From contig JAIRLQ010000118.1 in assembly GCA_031259345.1 (NCBI GenBank), positions 1 through 12,831 on the forward strand: a stretch of 12,831 nt of DNA, given 5' to 3'. Of the stretch, positions 5,944 through 12,831 are shown piece after piece (the stretch's first letter is position 1; every line of letters begins with the position of its first letter). The notes beneath the pieces were generated by a model, which had not been told where the DNA came from, searched no databases, and worked only from the letters and a program-made list of their open reading frames with translations. The translations under genes and the position numbers were made by a program. This DNA is from Treponema sp. (GTDB taxonomy: Bacteria > Spirochaetota > Spirochaetia > Treponematales > Breznakiellaceae).

Positions 5944-6966
5944 TTAATATACCGAAAAAATGTGAAAAAGTAAAGACAGTTCTTCTGTTGTCATTGGCGT
6001 CATACGAAGAGTAATATTCCGCCCTGACAGTTCCGGTTCATTTTCAAATATCAAAGGTAAAAGAAATGCGGCCGTAACTGCCGATACGGATGCAAGCCCC
6101 GATCCTGCCGCGGTTGCAGTCGCAACTGCGGCCGCGCTTTGGGCATTCATGAACATCCTTGCCAAAATCAAAAGGTTAAAAAGACCTTTGGCTTCATTTT
6201 CCGACGCAAACTGCATACAAAACAAAGGTTCCCACTTTACCTCATCGCCGGGGATGCGGGACGCGCCAAAGAAGAATTCTTTGGCAGGTATCTGCATAGG
6301 AAGGTCCATAGCGCTTGCAAAGCGATTTACCACATCATAGCTTTCCGGCAAAAAGCCCGCAAACACACAGGGCTTGCGAAATTCCTCAAAGCCCGGGGGG
6401 CTTTTTACACTATTCAAAACGGCAGCGCCATCCGGAGCTACAGCGGGCCTCTCCAGGGGATCACCGTCAGAGACAAACACAAGATACGGCCCCAGGGCTA
6501 CTCCCAGATTCAGGCTTTTGGAAAACCAGTAGCGGCCGCCGGACGCCGACTTTTTCTTTTTCCAATCCCGGCTAAACGCCATTGACATCCCTGCCCGGAC
6601 ATTCGGATATTTACCCCAGCCTGCCAGAAAAAACCGGCGGGCGGCGCTTTCCGGGTATAGGGCCGCAACAGCTATTCCGGTCCGGTCCAGTGCATCGCCT
6701 GAATTTTTGCCGTCAAAACCGGCAAACGAGACAGCATCCAAAAGAGGCCGCCCTTTTTCAACATCCGCCCACAGGTAAACCTTTGCGCCCGAAGGCAAGA
6801 CCGAAAAATCCGCCCTGTCCTCACCGCCAAAATTTTCGAGTTTTGGCGAAGTAGCGCAGGACAGTAAAATAAAGACGCTAATCAACAAGCCCCCCGCGAA
6901 GCGGACGGGGTATGTTGTTCTGTACGGTGTGGATTTTATACAAATAAAACCTATTGAAAACCGCAA
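5944..6966 (-). CDS. Putative lipoprotein downstream of ileS
   Basis: A 340-residue protein that I do not recognise by domain. Residues 23-36 form a hydrophobic signal core ending in a spirochaete-style relaxed lipobox (FILLSC, Cys37), so it should be exported and lipidated. The mature part is rich in alternating hydrophobic and aromatic residues (VYLWADVEKGRPLLDAVSF, FFLAGWGKYP, WFSKSLNLGVALGPYLVFV), with an Ala-rich hydrophobic stretch near the C-terminus (SAAAVATATAAGSGLASVSA). I chose TTG at 6964-6966, 4 nt after the ileS stop, with GGGAGG 10 nt upstream in the ileS tail. An ATT at 6974-6976 overlapping the ileS stop as ATTAA is an alternative adding 3 residues. From memory, in T. pallidum ileS (TP0452) neighbours the outer-membrane lipoprotein gene tp0453; a relationship by position is possible but unverified. 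Confidence 0.7.
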   Translation of the reverse strand: MRFSIGFICIKSTPYRTTYPVRFAGGLLISVFILLSCATSPKLENFGGEDRADFSVLPSGAKVYLWADVEKGRPLLDAVSFAGFDGKNSGDALDRTGIAVAALYPESAARRFFLAGWGKYPNVRAGMSMAFSRDWKKKKSASGGRYWFSKSLNLGVALGPYLVFVSDGDPLERPAVAPDGAAVLNSVKSPPGFEEFRKPCVFAGFLPESYDVVNRFASAMDLPMQIPAKEFFFGASRIPGDEVKWEPLFCMQFASENEAKGLFNLLILARMFMNAQSAAAVATATAAGSGLASVSAVTAAFLLPLIFENEPELSGRNITLRMTPMTTEELSLLFHIFSVY

Positions 6967-6970
6967 AGCC

Positions 6971-9900
6971 TTAATTCCTCCCTGCCTCCTGTTCAGTTTT
7001 AAAGATTTTAACGAGCCACTTTTCATCACCGGCTTCGATTTCGGTCATGCCGCTTTCTTCGCGCCATTCAACTTTAGAGGCAAGAATTTCGGAAGCGCCA
7101 AAATACGCGAAAGCTTCCCAGGCAGCTTTAAGCCTTGGGGAACCATAAAGCTTCATAGTAATCCGATCGGTTACATTCAGACCCGATTCTTTCCTAAGGT
7201 TTTGAACCCCCCTCAAAAGATCCCTGACATCCCCCTCATTGGAAAGCTCCTGGCTTATCTCTGTATCAAGGCCGACGGTAAGACTGCCTTCGTTCAGCAC
7301 TTTAAGATTTGCCTTTTCAATACGCCTTAAATCCAGCTTCTCCTGGGTTATCTCAATAGAACGCCCCGCGACATCAATGGAAAGAACCGCGCCGTCCAAA
7401 AGCCCCTGAATTTCATTTTGGCTAAAAGAAGCAATCCTGTCTGCCGCAGGCTTCATATCCTTTCCCAGCTCTTTTCCCAGAATACGGAAATTGGCTTTTG
7501 CCTCATATTCTACCAGATCCTCTTCGTTGTCCCGAAAAATTACATTTTTTACATTAAGCTCTTCCCGGATACTTTCTTTCATTTCCATAAGAACCCGTTT
7601 TTCATCCGCATTGCGGGTTACAAGCTCCAGTGTTTTTAATGGCTGCCTTACTTTGATATTGTACTGGGAACGAAGGGCACGGCCCATGGATACGGCCCGG
7701 CGTACCGAAGCCATTTTAAACTCAAGCTCCTTGTCCCGCCTTGCTTCCCTGGGGACGGGATAGCCGGTAAGATGGATGGACTCTTTTTCCTTCTTTCCCC
7801 GGAGGTTTTGCCAAATCGCCTCGGTGGTAAAAGGCATGAAGGGACAAGCTGCGCCGATCAATGTTTTAAGCACATCGTAAAGGACGCCGTAAGCTTCAAG
7901 CTTGTCCTTATCGTTTTCGCTCTTCCAGAAACGGCGCCGTGAGCGGCGTATGTACCAATTGTTAAGAAGATCAATAAATTCCTGTATGGGATCTATTGCC
8001 CGGGAAAGGTCATACGCATCAAGCGCGGACGATGTTTTTTCGATCAGGTTTTCCGCTTCCGATAAAATCCATTTATCCAGGGGGTTCGACGGATTTTCCG
8101 GAGCCCCTGCGGGGCTTACATTGTCAATGTTTGCGTAGGTTACAAAAAAACTGTACGCATTCCACAGGGGGATAAGTATACTTTTCATTACTTCTTTAAC
8201 CCCTTCGTCGGAGTAACGAAGATCGTCTGCTTTTACAACCGCCGAATGGACAAGAAAAAGCCGTAATGCGTCGGCGCCAAAACAGTTTACCACTTGCATA
8301 GGGTCGGTATAATTTTTTAGGCTCTTCGACATCTTCTTGCCGTCCTGGGCCAGCACAAGGCCCGAGACCACGCAGTTTTTAAACGCGGGCTTTTTAAAAA
8401 GCGCCGCCGCCAGAATGGTAAGGGTATAAAACCAGCCCCTGGTTTGATCCAGGCCTTCGTTTATAAAGTCTGCCGGAAAGTGGGTGTCAAAAAACTCTTT
8501 GTTTTCAAAGGGATAGTGATTTTGTCCGTAGGGCATGGCCCCGGATTCAAACCAGCAGTCCAGCACTTCGGGGATCCGCGACATAACGCCGCCGCAGGCA
8601 CAGGGGATGGCAATTTTATCTACAAATTGTTTGTGCAGATCTTCCGGCGCTTCGCCCGACAATTCCTTTAATTGGGCGCGGCTCCCTACGCAGATTGTTT
8701 TGCCGCAGTCAGGACACTTCCAGATAGGCAGGGGGTTCCCCCAGAAACGGTTTCGGGAAATTGCCCAGTCCCGGGCCCCGGCAAGCCATTTGCCAAAACG
8801 GCCTGCCTTGATATGTTCCGGCACCCAGTAGATTGTGTTATTGGCGTCAATCATATCCTTTTTGATCTTTTCGACATTGACAAACCATGAACCTACAGCC
8901 CGGTAAACAAGCGGATGCCCGCAGCGCCAGCAATGGGGATAGGCGTGGAGGATCTGATCCCGTTTGACAAGTTTCCCCTCGGCCTTAAGGCGTTCCATGA
9001 TGGCTTTGTCCGCATCTTTGACAAACATGCCCTGGTAATCCTTAACTTCGGCGGTAAATTTACATTCCGAGTCAACCGGACAGATTACCGGAACGCCTGT
9101 ATTTTTTAGCACCCTGGCGTCATCTTCGCCAAAGCCGGGAGCGGTGTGTACGATGCCCGTACCGTCTTCGGTCGAAACATAGTCCCCGGGGTAGGTGCGG
9201 AAAGCGTTTTGTTCGGCAGCAGAGGCAAAATACGGGAAAAGGGGTTCGTACTCAATACCAAGAAGATCCTTCCCCCTTCTTTTCCAGACAGTTTTATAAT
9301 CGTTAACATTTTTGTAATAAGCCGGAAGCCGGGACTCGGCCAGAATGTAATAATCACTTCCATCCTGGACCAGAACATATTCAATGTCCGGCCCCAAAAC
9401 AAGAGCCAAATTCGACGGCAATGTCCAGGGCGTCGTTGTCCACGCAAGAAAGTACACATTACCGTTTTCGGGCCACCCCGCTTCAGTTTTAGGTTTTTTT
9501 ACCTTAAAGCGTATGGTAATAGCCGGATCATGCACATCTTTGTAGCCGCCCAGGTTAAGTTCATGATTGGAAAGCACCGTAGCGCAGCGGGGGCAATAAG
9601 GCAGCACATAGTGGCCTTCGTAAAGGAGTCCCTTTTCCCAAAGGGAAGCCATGACCCACCAAATGGTTTCCATATAGTCGGGGTCCATGGTTTTGTAGTC
9701 GTTGTCAAAATCCACCCAGCGCCCCAGGCGCGAAATATATTGCCTCCATTCTTTTACATAGCGCAGTACCGAAGCCCGGCAGGCATCGTTGAATTTTTCA
9801 ATGCCGAATTTTTCAATATCTGTTTTTGAGGCAAGGCCCAGTTCTTTTTCGATTAAGTTTTCTACCGGAAGGCCGTGGCAATCCCAGCCAAAACGGCGCT

Positions 9901-10168
9901 CCACCTTTTTCCCTTTCATGGTTTGATAACGGGGAATAATGTCTTTTATCGTAGAAGGCACAAAGTGTCCAAAATGGGGAAGCCCGGTGGCAAACGGAGG
10001 GCCGTCATAAAAAACAAATTCTTCGGCGGCTTTGGACGCCCCGCCGGACGCCTCAGATTCTTCGCGATGGGCAACGGATTTTTCAAAAATATGATTTTTT
10101 TCCCAAAAAGCAAGGATATCTTCCTCCAGTTTAGGAAAGTTTACTTTTGGATCAACGCTCTTATACAC
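6971..10168 (-). CDS. ileS: Isoleucyl-tRNA synthetase, eukaryote-like type 2
   Basis: It charges tRNA-Ile with isoleucine and edits misactivated valine. The 1065-residue protein has the class I signature GLPHFGH (HFGH at 65-68), the KMSKS loop at 612-616, and a CP1 editing domain with AWTTTPWTLPSNLALVL (from ~242) and GIVHTAPGFGEDD (~338-350). Possible metal-binding pairs are CPRC, CWRC and CPDC. The PPFATGLPHFGH and GWDCHGLPVENLIEKELG context and the length place it in the IleRS2 clade shared with eukaryotes, Chlamydia and Borrelia; known IleRS2 enzymes are typically insensitive to mupirocin. The start is GTG at 10166-10168 with GGAGG 7 nt upstream. It is divergent from nth and heads a minus-strand run with the lipoprotein, whose likely start lies within 5 nt of the ileS stop. 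Confidence 0.97.
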   Translation of the reverse strand: MYKSVDPKVNFPKLEEDILAFWEKNHIFEKSVAHREESEASGGASKAAEEFVFYDGPPFATGLPHFGHFVPSTIKDIIPRYQTMKGKKVERRFGWDCHGLPVENLIEKELGLASKTDIEKFGIEKFNDACRASVLRYVKEWRQYISRLGRWVDFDNDYKTMDPDYMETIWWVMASLWEKGLLYEGHYVLPYCPRCATVLSNHELNLGGYKDVHDPAITIRFKVKKPKTEAGWPENGNVYFLAWTTTPWTLPSNLALVLGPDIEYVLVQDGSDYYILAESRLPAYYKNVNDYKTVWKRRGKDLLGIEYEPLFPYFASAAEQNAFRTYPGDYVSTEDGTGIVHTAPGFGEDDARVLKNTGVPVICPVDSECKFTAEVKDYQGMFVKDADKAIMERLKAEGKLVKRDQILHAYPHCWRCGHPLVYRAVGSWFVNVEKIKKDMIDANNTIYWVPEHIKAGRFGKWLAGARDWAISRNRFWGNPLPIWKCPDCGKTICVGSRAQLKELSGEAPEDLHKQFVDKIAIPCACGGVMSRIPEVLDCWFESGAMPYGQNHYPFENKEFFDTHFPADFINEGLDQTRGWFYTLTILAAALFKKPAFKNCVVSGLVLAQDGKKMSKSLKNYTDPMQVVNCFGADALRLFLVHSAVVKADDLRYSDEGVKEVMKSILIPLWNAYSFFVTYANIDNVSPAGAPENPSNPLDKWILSEAENLIEKTSSALDAYDLSRAIDPIQEFIDLLNNWYIRRSRRRFWKSENDKDKLEAYGVLYDVLKTLIGAACPFMPFTTEAIWQNLRGKKEKESIHLTGYPVPREARRDKELEFKMASVRRAVSMGRALRSQYNIKVRQPLKTLELVTRNADEKRVLMEMKESIREELNVKNVIFRDNEEDLVEYEAKANFRILGKELGKDMKPAADRIASFSQNEIQGLLDGAVLSIDVAGRSIEITQEKLDLRRIEKANLKVLNEGSLTVGLDTEISQELSNEGDVRDLLRGVQNLRKESGLNVTDRITMKLYGSPRLKAAWEAFAYFGASEILASKVEWREESGMTEIEAGDEKWLVKIFKTEQEAGRN

Positions 10169-10217
10169 CGAGATTCCTCCGGGATGTCAGGATTTATGGC
10201 TATACTATGCCATATTG

Positions 10218-10226
10218 TGGTATATT
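10218..10226 (+). promoter_or_regulatory. Possible extended -10 promoter of nth
   Basis: TGGTATATT resembles an extended -10 element (TG-n-TATAAT, five of six). It would start transcription around 10233, only about 4 nt before the nth ATG, which lacks a Shine-Dalgarno. No convincing -35 is seen. Confidence 0.3.
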
Positions 10227-10236
10227 TTTCCAGTAT

Positions 10237-10935
10237 ATGCTAAAGGAAGAAAAAGCAAAACTGCTTGAAAAAGTGCTCGCCGTATTAAGCCCCCTATACC
10301 CGGGAAGCCCCGCGGGGCGAAAGGATCGGAGGCCCCTTCTTAATTTTGGAACCCCCTTCCAATTGCTTGTGGCTACTGTTCTTTCGGCGCAATGCACAGA
10401 TGCGGCGGTAAACAAAGTAACTCCTCTGCTTTTTGCGGCATACCCCGGCCCCGGGGATCTCGCAAAAGCGCCCATTGGGGAACTGGAAAAAATTGTCCGC
10501 TCTACAGGCTTTTTCCGCACTAAAGCCCATAACATCAAGGCCCTCTCAGTTACGCTTGTGGAAAAATACAGGGGCGAAGTTCCCCAAAGCATGGAAGATC
10601 TTACCGCCCTGCCCGGGGTCGGAAGAAAAACCGCCTCGGTAGTACGGGCATATTGTTTTGACGAAGCGGCTATTGTCGTGGACACCCACTTTTCCCGGGT
10701 ATGCCGCCGTCTGGGCTTAACCGCGTCACAAAGGCCCAAAATCATCGAAGAACACATTGCCGCCATCTGTGCAAAAGAAAAATGGAACGAAACAAGCCAT
10801 GTGTTAAACCTTTTTGGCAGGGATATCTGCCATGCAAGAAAGCCTGACTGCGAAAAATGCCCAGTCAAAAAAATATGTCCCACAGGCCCGCGGCCTGAAG
10901 GCGAACCGGAGATTCGATGGAACAGCCTCAAATAA
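10237..10935 (+). CDS. nth: Endonuclease III, DNA glycosylase/AP lyase
   Basis: Base-excision repair enzyme that removes oxidised pyrimidines and cleaves the abasic site. The helix-hairpin-helix LPGVGRKTA contains the catalytic lysine (Lys131). The catalytic aspartate is Asp149 in VDTHFSRV, 18 residues later as in E. coli Nth (Lys120/Asp138). The C-terminal 4Fe-4S loop is complete: Cys198-x6-Cys205-x2-Cys208-x5-Cys214. The length of 232 aa is slightly above E. coli (211) because of a longer N-terminus and tail. The ATG at 10237 best matches the family N-terminus. The frame is open upstream to a TTG at 10147, but that overlaps ileS and adds unrelated sequence. No Shine-Dalgarno precedes the ATG. 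The 3' end overlaps rlmK by 19 nt. Confidence 0.95.
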   Translation: MLKEEKAKLLEKVLAVLSPLYPGSPAGRKDRRPLLNFGTPFQLLVATVLSAQCTDAAVNKVTPLLFAAYPGPGDLAKAPIGELEKIVRSTGFFRTKAHNIKALSVTLVEKYRGEVPQSMEDLTALPGVGRKTASVVRAYCFDEAAIVVDTHFSRVCRRLGLTASQRPKIIEEHIAAICAKEKWNETSHVLNLFGRDICHARKPDCEKCPVKKICPTGPRPEGEPEIRWNSLK

Positions 10936-11918
10936 AAACCGGCGCCCAGGCGGAACTCCTTTTTAACCGCCTCCGCAAGCGCCATAAACACCTAAAAAAA
11001 TGGGCCCGCCGCGCAGGAACCGATGCGTACCGCCTCTATGATAAGGACATCCCCGAGATCCCTTTGGTCCTCGACCTTTACGGTAACGCGGTCTCCGGCG
11101 CCCTTTACAATCGGCCTTACGAAAAAGATGAAAACGAGGAAGCCCTTTGGCTTTTGGCAATGGCCGGCGCCGTTTCAAAAGCCCTTGAAATCCCCAAAGA
11201 GCATATTTTCCTAAAGCGGCGCCGGAAGCTCAAATGGCGCCGGGAGGGCGGCGTCCAATACAGCCGCCTGGGGAATGAGCATTTTTACCGGGACGTTCAC
11301 GAAAGGGATCTTCTTTTTCGGGTAAACCTTTCGGATTATTTGGACACCGGCCTTTTTCCGGATGCCAGAAAAAGGCGGGCTCTTATACAACAGGAAGGGG
11401 CAGGCAAAAAAGTCTTAAATCTTTTTGCCTATACTTCGACCCTTTCACTATGCGCCGCCAAAGGAGGCGCGCTGGAAGTGGATTCGGTAGACCTTTCAAA
11501 CACTTACCTGGAATGGGGCAAAGTCAATTTTGCCCTGAACAAATTAAGCCCCGGCGAAAACAATGCCCCTTGGCGTTTTATCCGCGCGGATGTCCTTGTC
11601 TTTCTAAAAGAAGCCGCTGCCAAACGTCAAAAATGGGATATCATCATTCTTGATCCGCCAAGTTTTTCCAACTCAAAAAAAATGAAAGAAACCCTGGACA
11701 TACGCAGGGATTACGGGGAGCTTATAAGGCTTTGCCTCCGCCTTCTTTTGCCCGGGGGTAAACTTTTTTTCTCGACCAATGCCAGGGGCTTTCATCCGGA
11801 CCAGAGCGACTTTCCGCGCCGGCCAATCCGGGATTTAAGCCCCGCCCTGGTCGACGAAGATTTTAGGGGAAAGCGTACAAGCTCAACCTGGGAAATTCTT
11901 GCGGAACCGCCAAAATAA
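10917..11918 (+). CDS. Stand-alone RlmK-type 23S rRNA methyltransferase
   Basis: A class I SAM-dependent methyltransferase matching the C-terminal (RlmK) half of E. coli RlmKL, which makes m7G2069 in 23S rRNA. Diagnostic segments are FNRLRKRHKHLKKWARRAG (residues ~16-34), AYRLYDKDIPE, VNLSDYLDTGLFPDAR, motif I LNLFAYTSTLSLCAAKGGA (~167-185), VDLSNTYLEW (191-200), and the catalytic-type LDPPSFSNSKKM (~245-256). In motif I the usual YTGS appears as YTST. The N-terminal RlmL half is absent, and at 333 aa this is a normal stand-alone form. The ATG at 10917 has GGAG shortly upstream and overlaps the nth end, so it is probably co-translated with nth. The specific site is inferred from homology. Confidence 0.88.
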   Translation: MEQPQIKTGAQAELLFNRLRKRHKHLKKWARRAGTDAYRLYDKDIPEIPLVLDLYGNAVSGALYNRPYEKDENEEALWLLAMAGAVSKALEIPKEHIFLKRRRKLKWRREGGVQYSRLGNEHFYRDVHERDLLFRVNLSDYLDTGLFPDARKRRALIQQEGAGKKVLNLFAYTSTLSLCAAKGGALEVDSVDLSNTYLEWGKVNFALNKLSPGENNAPWRFIRADVLVFLKEAAAKRQKWDIIILDPPSFSNSKKMKETLDIRRDYGELIRLCLRLLLPGGKLFFSTNARGFHPDQSDFPRRPIRDLSPALVDEDFRGKRTSSTWEILAEPPK

Positions 11919-11933
11919 GTATATGGTGTACCG

Positions 11934-12476
11934 GTGAAAAAGCTATTTGCGATTATTACCGGGGCGGCTTTTTTTTGGTCCTGCATAGGCGCGGAGCCTG
12001 TAATAAACAGCCCTGCCGAAAAAGCCCCCTCTGGCGCCGCCTCCGCTCCGGCTGTCCGAAGCGGCCCGGCTGCCGACGGCCTGGAAACTCCGCAATTCAA
12101 AGGCATACCCGAAGAAGCCCGGGTATATCTAAAAAAGGTAGCGGAGGCTTTTCGTAGCCGGGACGGCGCTTTCCTTGCCGCCCAGGGATCGCCGCAGTAC
12201 GAAGCGGATAACCGCGGGCGCTATGACGAAGAAACCTACCTTGCCATGCTTTTCCGCATAGGAAGCTATAGCGAAGATTTACCCTGGAAGCCCCAGGCCC
12301 TGCCCCGGCTGGAATACAATGAAATTATCGGGATAGAGTACAAAAACTGGAATGACAACGGCCCCCACCTGGAAGTCAGGGCAAACCTTATACCTAAGAC
12401 CGGAGAACCCATTCCCTGCGAGATTGTGTTGATTTGGAAGTTGCCGGACCCTAAAATAGAGGGAGTTTACCCCTGA
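11934..12476 (+). CDS. Small putative lipoprotein
   Basis: A 180-residue protein starting at GTG (11934), 15 nt after the rlmK stop. Residues 1-16 (MKKLFAIITGAAFFWS) are a signal peptide ending at Cys17 with a relaxed FWSC lipobox. A Pro/Ala/Ser-rich linker of about 35 residues follows. The ~120-residue globular part (ARVYLKKVAEAFRSRDGAFL; YDEETYLAMLF; EYNEIIGIEYKNWNDNGPHL) ends ... KIEGVYP and matches nothing I recognise. The Shine-Dalgarno is weak. It is likely the last intact gene of the nth-rlmK run. Its stop overlaps the ATG of the comF-like remnant (TGATG-type junction). Confidence 0.75.
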   Translation: MKKLFAIITGAAFFWSCIGAEPVINSPAEKAPSGAASAPAVRSGPAADGLETPQFKGIPEEARVYLKKVAEAFRSRDGAFLAAQGSPQYEADNRGRYDEETYLAMLFRIGSYSEDLPWKPQALPRLEYNEIIGIEYKNWNDNGPHLEVRANLIPKTGEPIPCEIVLIWKLPDPKIEGVYP

Positions 12477-12611
12477 TGTCATGTTGTTTCTGCGCGGGCC
12501 CTTGCTTCCCGGCCAGGAGTTTGTTGGGACTGTAAAAGAAGTCCCCAGCCGCTTCCCGCCGAAAGCCCGGTTAATCCGGTTCCGGGCGAGATTAATCCGG
12601 TTCCGAGCTAG
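12476..12611 (+). pseudogene. Broken comF-like N-terminal fragment
   Basis: An ATG at 12476 with GGGAG 10 nt upstream opens MSCCFCAG, but that frame stops at 12535. Shifting frame inside the GCGCGGG at 12492-12498 gives ALASRPGVCWDCKRSPQPLP, so the joined product has a CxxC...CxxC zinc ribbon, as at the start of ComF-family phosphoribosyltransferases. That second frame continues in phase into the 21-bp repeats and meets TAG at 12609-12611. No phosphoribosyltransferase domain follows inside the window. A decayed gene is the simplest reading. A sequencing error in the G-rich run or a gene interrupted by repeat expansion are alternatives. Family assignment rests on the Cys pattern and is tentative. 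Confidence 0.4.
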
Positions 12612-12831
12612 ATTGCCGGAGCTCTGAGCCCGGAATTCGGAGCTCTGAGCTCGGAATTCGGAGCTCTGAACTCCGATGGTTCTATTCTGAGGGGAACGAG
12701 TTCTATTCCGGACAGAACGAGTTCTGTTCTGAGGGGAACGAGTTCTATTCCGGACAGAACGAGTTCTGTTCCAGACAGAACGCGTTCTATTCTGAGGGGA
12801 ACGAGTTCTATTCCGGACAGAACGAGTTCTG
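12570..12831. repeat. 21-bp tandem repeat array (minisatellite), continues beyond window
   Basis: From 12570 the sequence keeps a strict 21-bp period for about 12.5 units to the window edge. Units 1-2 share TTAATCCGGTTCCG, units 3-5 share GGAGCTCTGA, and units 6-13 alternate between a form containing TTCTATTCCGGACAGA and one containing TTCTATTCTGAGGGGA (or TTCTGTT...), joined by ACGAG. The period is seven codons. On the plus strand one frame is open except for one TAG in unit 2, and another is open from unit 2 on. Two minus-strand frames are also open through units 3-12, so coding is possible but not shown. It lacks spacers, so it is not a CRISPR array. Together with 12477-12569, which holds only the comF-like remnant, this is the only long stretch without an intact gene. 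Confidence 0.95.

Noticed and set aside
9146..9829. Long plus-strand open frame (227 codons) opposite ileS
   Set aside because: It is the complement of a highly conserved synthetase, has no recognisable domain, and fits the no-stop bias of an antisense frame.
10147..10236. TTG at 10147 as nth start
   Set aside because: It would overlap ileS and add 30 residues with no match to the Nth family.
10200..10991. 263-codon minus-strand frame opposite nth
   Set aside because: nth and rlmK carry complete catalytic motifs on the plus strand; the antisense product is Ser/Arg-rich with no domain.
12570..12831. CRISPR array
   Set aside because: Units are directly adjacent, 21 bp, with no unique spacers and no cas genes.
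12690..12831. LexA-like operators from repeated AGAAC-GA-GTTCT
   Set aside because: The spacing of 2 does not match known GAAC-N4-GTTC boxes, and the motif arises simply from the tandem unit.

Overview
The window looks like a chromosomal segment of a spirochaete, most likely a Treponema-like organism. The reasons are a eukaryote-like (type 2) isoleucyl-tRNA synthetase, relaxed lipoboxes, a class I iron-sulfur fumarase, and base composition near 50% GC by eye, as in termite-gut treponemes. The genus is inference. No tRNA, rRNA, CRISPR array, transposase or phage gene was seen. Most genes are housekeeping genes packed with short gaps or small overlaps.

Layout. (1) Plus strand, 2-2928: the 3' part of a membrane protein with a degenerate protein-kinase-like domain, then a class I fumarase 2 nt later. 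(2) Minus strand, 2899-3720: nudC, an NAD(H)/NAD-RNA pyrophosphatase starting at TTG, whose tail overlaps the fumarase tail. (3) 3721-3823: a compact divergent promoter region with a perfect 14-bp-arm palindrome across the core promoter elements. (4) Plus strand, 3824-5138: a hypothetical protein overlapped by a PflA/AmrS-type radical SAM gene. Its conserved N-terminal Cys cluster is encoded, but no ATG, GTG or TTG precedes it; the best start is an AUU 8 nt after GGAGG. (5) Minus strand, 10168 down to 5147: ileS, a lipoprotein, fmdB, and a small double zinc-ribbon membrane protein that standard start-codon rules miss because its only well-placed start is AUC after AAGGAG. A 17-bp perfect stem-loop lies between the lipoprotein gene and fmdB. 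(6) Plus strand, 10237-12476: nth (endonuclease III), a stand-alone rlmK-type rRNA methyltransferase, and a small lipoprotein. (7) 12476 to the end: a comF-like N-terminal fragment with a frameshift that runs into a 21-bp-period tandem array (about 12.5 units), which continues past the window edge.

The genes share no single pathway. They cover the TCA cycle (fumarase), NAD/RNA-cap turnover (NudC), translation (IleRS, RlmK), base-excision repair (Nth), a radical SAM enzyme of unknown substrate, and envelope lipoproteins. The least expected signals are the two genes that seem to start at AUU and AUC, the palindromic operator-like site, and the graded 21-bp minisatellite in frame with a broken comF-like start. 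I found no complete novel multi-gene defence or biosynthetic system.
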